DNA of 29,834 bases from S012-113 sp039714715 (GCA_039714715.1 JBDLIU010000023.1:1-29834), one strand, 5' to 3'; positions 7,876 through 15,566 are shown, counted from the stretch's first letter. Made by a program: numbers and translations. The notes: generated by a model not told the origin, from the letters alone.

Positions 7876-8625
7876 TTATATATCTACACTAGTGTTTTTC
7901 AGTAGCAATGAAATTCCACCAAGGAATATTAGTAAATAGATCAAAAAATTAAACATGGAATCGGAGATGTTATGATGCACCTTCTCCCCGATAATGGTCC
8001 CTGCGATTAATGCAGGCATTAAGGTTGCCGAAAACAAAAGTGTTTCACTATTAATACTTCCCTTGTACAAATGTAACATCAGTAAAGTACTGTTCAGAAT
8101 GATCCATAATACTGCAAGTGTACTCCTGAAAACACTTTTCGATGCAATTGTTTTCCTGGCATAGTAGACCACCAGCGGTCCCCCGGATACAAACAGTCCC
8201 TGGAGAAATCCTCCACCCAGTAAAATGGAGATCTGCTGAAACAGGGATAATGAAACCCCTTTTTTGATCAACCTGAAATGGACCGCCAGTTCATAGCACG
8301 ACAGAATGATAATAAATGAAGCAAACAGAGTCCCCAATAAGACTTTATTGATGTACAGATAGATGGAATACCCCACAAGTAATCCGATGAAGGTATATGG
8401 GATCATGGATCTTACCAGTATTTTTTTATTAGCGAACTGCCTGTAACGAAGAATGATATATACATTCAACAGAACATTCAACGGGATAATTAAAGCGATG
8501 ATGCCTTCCAGAGGATAGAACAGTGCCGCCAGGGTAACTACCAGTAAAGTACCTCCAAAACCGGTGGCAGCATGGATTGCTGTGGCAAACAGGACAATGG
8601 CAGATAACGTGATAATCAGTGGCAT
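7876..8625 (-). CDS. TauE/SafE (TSUP) family membrane exporter
   Basis: 249 residues, almost entirely hydrophobic, with about eight membrane segments. The start 'ATAIHAATGFGGTLLVVTLA' and the mid-protein repeat 'LLGGGFLQGLFVSGGPLVVYYA' are the paired GxGGG-type motifs of the TauE/SafE family (PF01925). The family moves sulfonates, sulfite or organic acids across the inner membrane, and members sit at the ends of taurine, isethionate and sulfosugar degradation operons as exporters of the sulfonate product. Here it follows the SDR gene with 2 bases between them, which suggests it exports the SDR product, predicted to be isethionate if the sulfo-TK reading is right. Uptake of a sulfonate or export of another C2-C3 acid is the alternative. 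Confidence 0.85.
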   Translation of the reverse strand: MPLIITLSAIVLFATAIHAATGFGGTLLVVTLAALFYPLEGIIALIIPLNVLLNVYIILRYRQFANKKILVRSMIPYTFIGLLVGYSIYLYINKVLLGTLFASFIIILSCYELAVHFRLIKKGVSLSLFQQISILLGGGFLQGLFVSGGPLVVYYARKTIASKSVFRSTLAVLWIILNSTLLMLHLYKGSINSETLLFSATLMPALIAGTIIGEKVHHNISDSMFNFLIYLLIFLGGISLLLKNTSVDI

Positions 8626-8627
8626 CT

Positions 8628-9329
8628 TTACCTTGGAAAAGCTCCGTTATTAATGTCAATGCAGGTTCCGTTGATATACTCAGGGCAACTTGTGGCCAGC
8701 CAGAATACCGTGCTTGCCACCTCTTCCGGTTTTGCAAAGCGGCCCGTATAAACAGCATTTTTTATCTCCGTTCTCCTCTGTTCGGGTATGGTCTGCAGCA
8801 GATCTGTTTCGGCGGGACCAGGAGCCACTGAGTTAATAACTATACCTTTCGGACCCAGTAGTTTGGCAAAACTTTTAGTCATATTAATCACACCTGCCTT
8901 TGCAATGCCGTACCAGATATCAGGATGACCAACCTGGCCTGCGATGGAAGCCAGGTTAACGATCCTTCCATGGCCATTGGCAATCATGGCTGGCGTAACT
9001 TCACGGATCAGGGCAACCGGTGCTTCAATATCAATCTTCATTAAAAGGTTTCTCCTCTCTTCCGGATAGTCATCATAGGGAATGCTGTTCATGATCCCGG
9101 CATTGTTGACCAGTATATCAATGTCGCCCAGCTCCTTTATCAGCGTGGGAATATCTTCAACCCCGGAGAGATCAAATTCAATGGCCCGGACCTCGTTATA
9201 GGGCGGGGTTTTCAGGTTTGAGATGTTCCTGTCCACAACCAGGACCCTGTAGCCGTTCTCCAGAAACCGGTCGACAACAGCCAGTCCCAACCCCGCATTT
9301 CCACCTGTTACAAGTGCTGTTTTGCTCAT
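8628..9329 (-). CDS. SDR-family oxidoreductase, candidate sulfoacetaldehyde reductase
   Basis: 233 residues, the classical SDR length. Visible motifs are TGGNAGLG (8-15, cofactor loop), NNAG (75-78), Ser128, and the catalytic pair Tyr140/Lys144 in YGIAK. Asp33 at the end of the second beta strand (VVVDRN region) usually selects NAD(H) over NADP(H). The enzyme is cytoplasmic. It lies between the RpiB-like isomerase (6 bases upstream) and the TauE-family exporter (2 bases downstream). In a sulfo-TK pathway this position calls for reduction of sulfoacetaldehyde to isethionate; the known reductase IsfD is also an SDR. The family is too broad for motifs to fix the substrate, so this role rests on context. 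Confidence 0.85.
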   Translation of the reverse strand: MSKTALVTGGNAGLGLAVVDRFLENGYRVLVVDRNISNLKTPPYNEVRAIEFDLSGVEDIPTLIKELGDIDILVNNAGIMNSIPYDDYPEERRNLLMKIDIEAPVALIREVTPAMIANGHGRIVNLASIAGQVGHPDIWYGIAKAGVINMTKSFAKLLGPKGIVINSVAPGPAETDLLQTIPEQRRTEIKNAVYTGRFAKPEEVASTVFWLATSCPEYINGTCIDINNGAFPR

Positions 9330-9335
9330 AAGATC

Positions 9336-9827
9336 CTATTTGAAGTTCTCCTTTTCTATCTCTTTCACACCATCCACTGCCTCCCGCAGAAAGTTGACCC
9401 AATCCTTCGCAATACCATCTCCGAACGGAGTGGCGAGCCATTTGTCCACGATCTTCACAGCATGAGTTACCGGGGTGATCCACTCCCCGAAGCAGATTAC
9501 ATTGGCATCATTCACAGCTTTGGCCTGGTGCGCCTCAAACTCACTGCTGGTAAATACAGCATGCACACCTTTAAACTTATTGGCCACAATCACACTGCCT
9601 GCCCCTGTGCCGCAGATGATAATCGCCTGTTCATATTCACCCTGGCTCACGGCACCGGCCACATTGGCCGCAGACTGGTAATAGGGCACAAAATCCCCGT
9701 CTCTTTTCATTCCGAGGTCATCCACATCAAATCCCTTCTCCTGAAGATGGCTGATGATGCCCTCCTTCAGTGTAAGGCCTGCTCTTGTGGACCCAATGGC
9801 TATTCTCTTCATAGTTGTACTTTTCAT
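9336..9827 (-). CDS. Divergent RpiB/LacAB-like isomerase, candidate 4-deoxy-4-sulfoerythrose isomerase (SqwI-like)
   Basis: Start at ATG 9827 (MKSTTMKRIAIGS) or, as numbered here, ATG 9812 (158 residues); a longer frame to 9959 would run into the transketolase gene and is rejected. The fold is RpiB: MKRIAIGSTRAGLTLKEGI at the N-terminus and IICGTGAGSVIVANKFKGVH with catalytic Cys67. Several RpiB substrate residues are replaced. The Asp-His pair after strand 1 is Thr9-Arg10, the usual HN before DxNV is Val100-Asn101, and the C-terminal GGRHxxR phosphate clamp reads GDGIAKDW (131-138). An ordinary ribose-5-phosphate isomerase is therefore unlikely. A short, non-cyclising, non-phosphorylated substrate such as sulfoerythrose fits. 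It lies 7 bases after the transketolase C-terminal subunit. Confidence 0.8.
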   Translation of the reverse strand: MKSTTMKRIAIGSTRAGLTLKEGIISHLQEKGFDVDDLGMKRDGDFVPYYQSAANVAGAVSQGEYEQAIIICGTGAGSVIVANKFKGVHAVFTSSEFEAHQAKAVNDANVICFGEWITPVTHAVKIVDKWLATPFGDGIAKDWVNFLREAVDGVKEIEKENFK

Positions 9828-9834
9828 GTTATAG

Positions 9835-10803
9835 TTAAGATACCCGGACCTTTTCCGATACCATATCGATACAGGTGGAGACAATATGATCAGGTCCAAA
9901 CTGATGCTTGTTGAAGAGGTACTGGAAGGTGGCCACTTCACCAAAGCGGTCCGGCACACCCAAACGCTTCACCCTGACAGGCAGGTTTTCAGAAAGGACC
10001 TCAGAAACCGCCCCCCCAAGTCCGCCTATAATGCTTTGATTTTCAATGGTTACTACCCGTCCGGTTTTTGCGGCCGATTCGATCAGGGTACCGGTATCAA
10101 AAGGCTTGATTGAGGTATAGTGGATAAGTTCGGCCTCAATGTGATCTTTTCTGAGCTCCTCCACTGCTTCAAGGGCGATATGTGTCATATATCCTGTTGA
10201 AACCAGTGTAATATCACTTCCGGACCGGAGCACTTTGGCTTTCATAGGATCAAAGTCATACGCTTCACTGAAAACAGCGGGCATCTTCTCCCTGATCAAC
10301 TGCATATAGGTAGGTTGCATGGATATTGCCATATAATTCAGAACGGAGACCAGGTCATAAGCATCGCAGGGGCTGTACACATGCATATTTGGCATGGCCC
10401 TCATAATGGCCAGGTCCTGGAAACACATGTGTGTACCGCCGTTGGCACCTGCAGTAATTCCGGGTGCGGTACCTATGATTTTGACATTATTATTGGCATA
10501 TGCAACTGAAATCGTAAGCTGGTCATATACCCTGCGGGAGGCAAAGGGTGTAAATGAGGCACAAAAGGGTCTCTTACCATCCGAAGCCAGTCCGGCAGCA
10601 ACAGACATCATGTTTGCCTCGGACACACCAACATTGATAAAGTTTTCAGGGTGTTTTTCGGAAATATGCGGGTTTGTGCCGGAAGCTTTGCTAAGATCTG
10701 CCTCAAGGCAAAGAATATCCGGATCTTTTTCAATAAGTTCTCCCAACGTATGGCTGTATACCATGCGCAACTCCATCTCTTGGTAATTCATCTTATCAGG
10801 CAT
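9835..10803 (-). CDS. Transketolase, C-terminal (pyrimidine-binding plus C-domain) subunit
   Basis: 322 residues, the usual size of the second half of split transketolases. 'INVGVSEANMMSVAAGLA' holds the ThDP-activating Glu. 'GGTHMCFQDLAIMRAMPNMH' is the substrate-channel His block, and 'VVTIENQSIIGGLGGAVSEV' opens the C-terminal domain. With the preceding gene it forms one ThDP enzyme that transfers two-carbon ketol units between sugars. The TAA of the N-terminal subunit directly abuts this ATG (TAAATG), giving tight coupling; Met5 is a second possible start. Next to an RpiB-like isomerase and upstream of an SDR and a TauE exporter, it corresponds to SqwG/SqwH of the sulfo-TK pathway, though a housekeeping or other specialised transketolase cannot be excluded from sequence alone. 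Confidence 0.9.
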   Translation of the reverse strand: MPDKMNYQEMELRMVYSHTLGELIEKDPDILCLEADLSKASGTNPHISEKHPENFINVGVSEANMMSVAAGLASDGKRPFCASFTPFASRRVYDQLTISVAYANNNVKIIGTAPGITAGANGGTHMCFQDLAIMRAMPNMHVYSPCDAYDLVSVLNYMAISMQPTYMQLIREKMPAVFSEAYDFDPMKAKVLRSGSDITLVSTGYMTHIALEAVEELRKDHIEAELIHYTSIKPFDTGTLIESAAKTGRVVTIENQSIIGGLGGAVSEVLSENLPVRVKRLGVPDRFGEVATFQYLFNKHQFGPDHIVSTCIDMVSEKVRVS

Positions 10804-11649
10804 TTAGTAAGGAAGGGTATAATTTTGTTTCTCAAGGGCTTGCATGTATGTTTCGAAGGCCTTATTATCCGGCACTTTGATGTTGTGACTTTCAGCCCTG
10901 TTCTCAATCACCTGGCAGCCTTTGGCTTTTATGGTATGGGCAATAATCATTTTGGGCTTTCCTGTTGACTCACCGGCTTTGATAAGGGTATTGTATATAT
11001 CATCCCAGTCATGGCCATCCATCTCGAAGACCTCCCAGTTAAATGCTTCCCATTTTGACCTGAGGGGCTCAAGGCTAAGTATTTCATCGGTGGAACCATC
11101 GATCTGGAACTTGTTGTAATCGGTAATGGCAATCAGGTTATCCAGTTTCCGGTGTCCGGCAAAGAGTGCTGCCTCCCATATCTGGCCTTCATTGCTCTCT
11201 CCGTCACCGATAATGCAGTAGACATTGTTTTCTCTGCTCTCCATCCTGTTGGAGAGGGCTATCCCGATGGCACCGCTTAATCCCTGTCCCAGTGATCCGG
11301 CAGTTAAATCAATTCCGGGAGTTTGGATCTGGTCTACATGACTGGGCAGCTTTGTTCCGTTGTCATTCAGGGTCTTCAACCATTTTTTTGGGAAGTAGCC
11401 TTTATAAGCCAGGGCTGTATATAAAACGGGACCGGCATGACCTTTGGATACAACCAGCCTGTCACGGTCAGCCCATTTCGGGTTCTTCGGATCCAGGTCC
11501 ATGATCCGGTAATAGAGGCTGATGATGATCTCAACAAGACTGAGTGCGCCTCCGAGGTGTCCTGAACCGGCACGGCAGATCATATCTGTGACCACATACC
11601 TGAATTCGCCTGCAAGATCGTCTAATACCTGTTTGTTATTTATTGCCAT
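10804..11649 (-). CDS. Transketolase, N-terminal (ThDP pyrophosphate-binding) subunit
   Basis: 281 residues from ATG 11649. The ATG at 11661 (MRNKMAIN) is also open, but AGGAA lies six bases before the inner ATG, so that start is preferred. Numbered from the longer form, the ThDP motif begins at GDG 152-154 and ends at Asn183 (GDGESNEGQIWEA...DYN). Substrate-side blocks are GSGHLGGALS (33-42), SKGHAGPVLYTAL (72-84) and GSLGQGLS (122-129). It is the N-terminal half of a two-gene transketolase, inactive alone and completed by the next gene. It follows the SSS symporter by about 30 bases. Split transketolases are common in bacteria, so the specialised role comes from the operon, not from this protein. 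Confidence 0.9.
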   Translation of the reverse strand: MAINNKQVLDDLAGEFRYVVTDMICRAGSGHLGGALSLVEIIISLYYRIMDLDPKNPKWADRDRLVVSKGHAGPVLYTALAYKGYFPKKWLKTLNDNGTKLPSHVDQIQTPGIDLTAGSLGQGLSGAIGIALSNRMESRENNVYCIIGDGESNEGQIWEAALFAGHRKLDNLIAITDYNKFQIDGSTDEILSLEPLRSKWEAFNWEVFEMDGHDWDDIYNTLIKAGESTGKPKMIIAHTIKAKGCQVIENRAESHNIKVPDNKAFETYMQALEKQNYTLPY

Positions 11650-11679
11650 TTTATTCCTCATTCAAATGATTAAAAGAAA

Positions 11680-13488
11680 CTACTTATCATCAGCAATATG
11701 CATCACTGCCCACCGGGTGATCAATCCGGAAACAATACTTACTCCGATCCAGATGATCCCATTTGTAACATTGCCCAGCAACAGACCGCCAACGCCGAAC
11801 AGGATGCCGAAGATCATGGGGTTTGCGAACAGCCACCCGACAAATGCAACTTTCAGATTGTCGGGAGACTTGATCCCCTCTGCTTTCAGTTCATTTGCGA
11901 TGGGCCTCCATAAAGGTCCCCCGGGCTTCACCGTTCGGTAAAACGCTTTCAATTTCTCCGGAGTTGTGGGTTTAGTAATAAATGTAACCAGAAGCCAGAA
12001 CGCAGTGACAGCAAAAAATGAGATAAACATGTATTCAAACCCATGATTGGTAAATTCAGCATCCGTACCATATACGCCCCATCTGAATATGATGACACAA
12101 ACCAATGCTGCTGACATGGCTGCAATTTCACTCCATGCTGATATCCTCCACCAGTAAAACCTGAGAATATAGACCAATCCGGCTCCCGATCCGATACCGG
12201 CATAGATATAGAAGAAACTCCTCATGTTATCGACAATAAACAACATGCATAAGGCCACCAGTATCTGTGCCACAGAGACTGCCTTACCAACTTTAACATA
12301 GTGTTTTTCCGTCCGGGTACCATCGACAAATGGCCGGTAAAAATCGTTCACGAAATAGGAGGCCCCCAGGTTGATCCTTGTATCTACAGTTGACATAAAT
12401 GCAGCAAAGAAACTGGCAACTACAACTCCCTTCAATCCTGTGGGAACAAAATTCACGGTTGCCAGGTATGCCTCTTCGTGATTCGAAAAAGATGCAACCG
12501 GGAATATAATGATGGTTGCCAGACCGGTGATGATCCAGGGCAGCGGTTTGAGTCCAAAGCTTGCTATGCTGGACCAAAGTGTTGAGAAAAAGGAGTCCTT
12601 TTCAGTTTTAGCTGCCAGCATTCTTTGGGCGATATGTGCCTGGCCACCGGGTTCTGCACCTCCATACACCTGGGTCCACCAACGCATTGCCGAATAGCCG
12701 ATCACCACCAACAATGATATTTTCCCTATCCCCGCCGGTTTTAAGGGAGGCATAAAATTCAGTTTATCGGGATCGTATAGTTTGAAATGCTCTACCATGC
12801 CGTGTAATCCCCCGACAGCTTCATGGTTCACAGCAAAATAGGCCAGGATGATTGCACCCGCCAATGAGAGGAAAAACTGGACAAAGTCTGTATAGATAAT
12901 TGCACTCAATCCGGACAGATAGCAATAAGAGAGCGCAGTGACCCCGGAAACGATGGCGATGCCCCATTTCCATAACTCATAATTGGGTGAAGCTGAAGTA
13001 ATACCAAAAAGCAGGGCCCCGATCTTTGCAATGGCCAGTAACTGCACACCAATGACAAGCATATTCATGATGAAACCCATATATAAAGCCCTGAAGCCAC
13101 GAAGGAATGCAGCCGGTTTCCCGGAATATCTCAGGTTAATGAACTCTGCATCATTTAATACATTGGTTCTTCGCCATAATTTTGAGAAGAAAAAACTGGT
13201 AAACAGAGCCCCTAACAGGAATACCCAGTCTTCCCAGTTTTTTGCTATCCCCTCCATTCTTGTCCAGCCTGCAATACGAAGCGGGGTATCCAGGGCAAAT
13301 GTCGTGGCAGCCATGGAGGTACCAAGCAGCCACCAGCTAAGTTTACTATCCGATAAAAAATAGGCACGTACGCTCTTACTTCCTATATTCTTTAAAATTA
13401 CCCCAATGAGCAGGGCAAAAACAAAGTAGGAGAGGATGATCAGGTAATCAACAAAACCCAGGCTTATTGAGAAATTAGCCATATTCAT
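11680..13488 (-). CDS. Sodium:solute symporter (SSS family), candidate sulfosugar importer
   Basis: 602 residues with about 13-14 hydrophobic segments. The N-terminal GFVDYLIILSYFVFALLIGV segment, the 'SWWLLGTSMAATTFALDTPL' block and 'YCYLSGLSAIIYTDFVQFFL' are standard SSS landmarks (Na+/sugar, Na+/proline type). These carriers bring a solute across the inner membrane with sodium. It is the second gene of the operon, 5 bases after the IolB-like gene and ~30 bases before the transketolase, so it should import the operon's substrate. An anionic sulfosugar or its glycoside is proposed. Two ATGs (13488, 13482) are usable. The long C-terminal tail (~50 residues with two further hydrophobic stretches) is typical of Bacteroidota members. 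Confidence 0.88.
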   Translation of the reverse strand: MNMANFSISLGFVDYLIILSYFVFALLIGVILKNIGSKSVRAYFLSDSKLSWWLLGTSMAATTFALDTPLRIAGWTRMEGIAKNWEDWVFLLGALFTSFFFSKLWRRTNVLNDAEFINLRYSGKPAAFLRGFRALYMGFIMNMLVIGVQLLAIAKIGALLFGITSASPNYELWKWGIAIVSGVTALSYCYLSGLSAIIYTDFVQFFLSLAGAIILAYFAVNHEAVGGLHGMVEHFKLYDPDKLNFMPPLKPAGIGKISLLVVIGYSAMRWWTQVYGGAEPGGQAHIAQRMLAAKTEKDSFFSTLWSSIASFGLKPLPWIITGLATIIIFPVASFSNHEEAYLATVNFVPTGLKGVVVASFFAAFMSTVDTRINLGASYFVNDFYRPFVDGTRTEKHYVKVGKAVSVAQILVALCMLFIVDNMRSFFYIYAGIGSGAGLVYILRFYWWRISAWSEIAAMSAALVCVIIFRWGVYGTDAEFTNHGFEYMFISFFAVTAFWLLVTFITKPTTPEKLKAFYRTVKPGGPLWRPIANELKAEGIKSPDNLKVAFVGWLFANPMIFGILFGVGGLLLGNVTNGIIWIGVSIVSGLITRWAVMHIADDK

Positions 13489-13493
13489 TACTA

Positions 13494-14261
13494 TTAGGTA
13501 GTTAACGAATCAGTATCACCATCGAGAAAGGTCTTGTCTTTATCACCAACCCAGTACCTCTCGCCAGCAATGCACCAAATGAAATCCAAATCTTCTTCCT
13601 GGCTGAACACCGGATGGTAGTTAAGGATGGGTATGGTTACAGCATCCATTTCATTTACGCCTTGCACAAAAGTTTTTGATTTTTCATCCGGGTACACCTC
13701 CATTGCACCTTTTCCTTTTGTAAAAATGTATATCTCCTCCTGATCGGTATGATTGTGTGGGGGCCAGGCCCGCGTATTAGGATCATAGATCGTATATCCA
13801 GCCATAAGTTTATCGGCTTTTTCACTAACATCAAATGCAAGAAAAACATCTTTTCCATCCAGATGCCTGATACGTGATTCATCGTTTTTCAGCTCTTCCC
13901 ATTTGGAATAATAGACTTCATGCTTGTTCAGAGCCGGAGCCTTGCAGATGATGACTTCAGCTTTCTCATAACCCGGATTTATGATTCGATAAACTGTCTG
14001 TAATGGAACATACAGCACGTCATAGTGATTAAGTTCGTATACAATTTCATTGATCTGAAGTTCAACAGGTCCGTTCATGCAAAAAAGCAACGCTTCTTCC
14101 GATGTATGAAATAACTCATCACTAGCATACGAAGGATGCAATATATACTTGCCATAAGTGATCAGATCAAGATTCGAAGTAACCGGTGTTGATTTCACCT
14201 GGTATTCAAATTGAACATCTGTACTTCTTATAAATTCAGCGGATTTAGCTTTGCTTGACAT
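13494..14261 (-). CDS. KduI/IolB-like bicupin isomerase, candidate sulfoquinovose isomerase
   Basis: 255 residues from ATG 14261. A GTG at 14297 would add 12 residues (MKLCNNSKISST) without family character. The sequence follows the IolB/KduI layout of two cupin barrels. In ATG numbering, the second barrel has metal-site residues His169, His171 and Glu175/Glu176 in WPPHNHTDQEEIYIF and His216 in ILNYHPVF. IolB and KduI interconvert aldoses and ketoses of uronate-like acids (5-deoxyglucuronate, 5-keto-4-deoxyuronate). At the head of this operon the analogous job is sulfoquinovose to sulfofructose, since the sulfonate resembles a uronate carboxylate in charge. No other IolC/D/E inositol genes are present, which argues against myo-inositol breakdown. 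It starts 129 bases from the divergent AraC gene. Confidence 0.75.
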   Translation of the reverse strand: MSSKAKSAEFIRSTDVQFEYQVKSTPVTSNLDLITYGKYILHPSYASDELFHTSEEALLFCMNGPVELQINEIVYELNHYDVLYVPLQTVYRIINPGYEKAEVIICKAPALNKHEVYYSKWEELKNDESRIRHLDGKDVFLAFDVSEKADKLMAGYTIYDPNTRAWPPHNHTDQEEIYIFTKGKGAMEVYPDEKSKTFVQGVNEMDAVTIPILNYHPVFSQEEDLDFIWCIAGERYWVGDKDKTFLDGDTDSLTT

Positions 14262-14322
14262 TGTTGAACTGATCTTGGAATTATTACATAATTTCACCTT
14301 CTAAATAAACCCAAATTCCCGC

Positions 14323-14389
14323 TGGTATGCTATCTGGAAATTACTAATATTTGTTGTTATATTAGCATTCTAAAAGCCAACCCATACCA
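14323..14389. promoter_or_regulatory. Nested inverted repeats between the divergent regulator and the operon (candidate operator)
   Basis: The spacer between the IolB-like gene and the AraC gene contains CTAATAT (14344-14350), eight bases, then ATATTAG (14359-14365), a perfect 7-base inverted repeat. Outside it TGGTATG (14323-14329) and CATACCA (14383-14389) form a second perfect 7-base pair with nearly the same centre (14354.5 against 14356). The outer right arm ends one base before the AraC ATG. Such paired sites in a divergent promoter suggest regulator binding for autoregulation and operon control. AraC proteins more often bind direct repeats, so the true binder could differ. No convincing TANNTTTG element was found here; TAATATTTG is one base too long. 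Confidence 0.45.
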
Positions 14390-14390
14390 T

Positions 14391-15263
14391 ATGCTGCAAA
14401 ATATCGACTATACTGATAATGTAAGTCAGCTAAAAGAGGATGATTCGCTATTTTCAGAAGAATTCCCATACATGTTATGGAGAAAGAACTACGAGGGCAT
14501 CGGAGAGGAGATCATGTTGCATTATCACGAAAGCTTTGAGATCATAGCATCTGAACGGCTGGAAGGTGAAAGAATTATTGAAGGACAAAAGTTCAGTTTA
14601 TCAGGAAGTACAATATTTGTGATCCCCCCCGGAGCATTACATTCTGCCACGATTGAATCCAACCATGGTAAGAGTATTATCCTGAAATTCTCCATTGATG
14701 CGCTGTCACGTTTTATAAACATAAAAAACATATTTTCGACCCTGGGCATTGGTTTAAACCAGGTGCCGTTTACATCAGAATATTATCCTGAGCTGACTAA
14801 ACATATCAAGACGCTGGAAGAAGCAGATGTCACTGATATATTCAACAAACTGGGCATATTTACCTCCCTTTTCAGGTCCATACACAAATCTTGTATTTCT
14901 GAAGGTGCTGCCACAAAGGATATCTCTATGAATATATTCGCCCACAACAATAAAATCAGAAAGATCATTGATTGGACCAATAAGAATTACGAAAAGAAGA
15001 TTTATCTCGACGAAGCCGCACAGCATGTTGGATTAAGTAAAATTTATTTTTGCAAATATTTCAAGAAGATTACAAATAATACCTACCTCAATTATGTAAA
15101 CCAGGTTAAAATAGAGAAAGCAACTAAACTGCTTTTAGAAGGTGAAAGCGTGACAGAAGCAAGTTATAGTTGTGGTTTTTCAAACATCTCCTATTTCATC
15201 CAGTTATTCAGGAAAGTCAAAGGTGTCACACCCACAAAATATGTGAAAGATATGTTGGCTTAG
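14391..15263 (+). CDS. AraC-family transcriptional regulator with N-terminal cupin domain
   Basis: 290 residues. Residues ~40-100 form a cupin-like sensor ('LHYHESFEIIASERLEGERI', 'FVIPPGALHSATIE'), which in this family binds a small sugar or sugar acid. Residues ~190-288 contain the two helix-turn-helix units: 'IYLDEAAQHVGLSKIYFCKY' and 'SVTEASYSCGFSNISYFIQL', ending in the standard FRKVKGVTPTKYV. The ATG at 14391 is the first start after the operator-like repeats. It is the only intact plus-strand gene and is divergent from the nine-gene operon, so it probably activates that operon when the substrate or an intermediate is present. No hairpin with a T-run follows its stop codon. Confidence 0.9.
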   Translation: MLQNIDYTDNVSQLKEDDSLFSEEFPYMLWRKNYEGIGEEIMLHYHESFEIIASERLEGERIIEGQKFSLSGSTIFVIPPGALHSATIESNHGKSIILKFSIDALSRFINIKNIFSTLGIGLNQVPFTSEYYPELTKHIKTLEEADVTDIFNKLGIFTSLFRSIHKSCISEGAATKDISMNIFAHNNKIRKIIDWTNKNYEKKIYLDEAAQHVGLSKIYFCKYFKKITNNTYLNYVNQVKIEKATKLLLEGESVTEASYSCGFSNISYFIQLFRKVKGVTPTKYVKDMLA

Positions 15264-15290
15264 CTGAACCTCCGTAGGTCTTTTTCATTT

Positions 15291-15512
15291 TTAAACCCCA
15301 TATTCCGTTTTCCATGTATGAACCCCACCCTCATGCATGGCTTTATTTGCCAGGCACACTGCAATGGAGGAGTGTTTGCCAGCTAAGGCTGATACAGATG
15401 GTTCACCACCTGGTTCAAATAATTTTATTTCCATTTTTTCTTTGTATTTTTCATCCGCAAAAAGATATCTTTTTAGTGAATTTCCGACATGTAACAATTT
15501 GGAGATAAGCAA
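15291..15512 (-). pseudogene. Unidentified 3' gene remnant, oxidoreductase-like tail
   Basis: The 73-codon frame begins at TTG directly after an in-frame TAA, so it has no convincing start. It reads KLFEPGGEPSVSALAGKHSS then IAVCLANKAMHEGGVHTWKT and ends EYGV. This has the texture of a conserved protein end; Gfo/Idh/MocA C-termini can look like this, but I cannot name the family. It fills most of the ~300-base space between the AraC gene (convergent) and DUF1080 copy 2. It most likely is the leftover of a gene that once followed DUF1080 copy 2 in the same transcription unit. Confidence 0.45.
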
Positions 15513-15566
15513 TTAATATCACTTTTTATAGTTTTAATTTACGTTTTTAAATATCATTTAAATTTC

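Noticed and set aside
9828..9959. N-terminal extension of the RpiB-like protein
   Set aside because: The extra 44 residues overlap the 3' end of the transketolase subunit in another frame and show no family similarity; the ATG at 9827 or 9812 fits RpiB N-termini.
9835..14261. Operon as myo-inositol or ordinary pentose catabolism
   Set aside because: No inositol dehydrogenase set (IolC, IolD, IolE), no pentose kinase and no aldolase are present; the RpiB-like protein lacks the phosphate-binding residues; a TauE-family exporter is included.
14343..14351. TAATATTTG as a -7 promoter element for the AraC gene
   Set aside because: The consensus TANNTTTG needs two bases between TA and TTTG; here there are three, and no TTTG lies at the right distance upstream.
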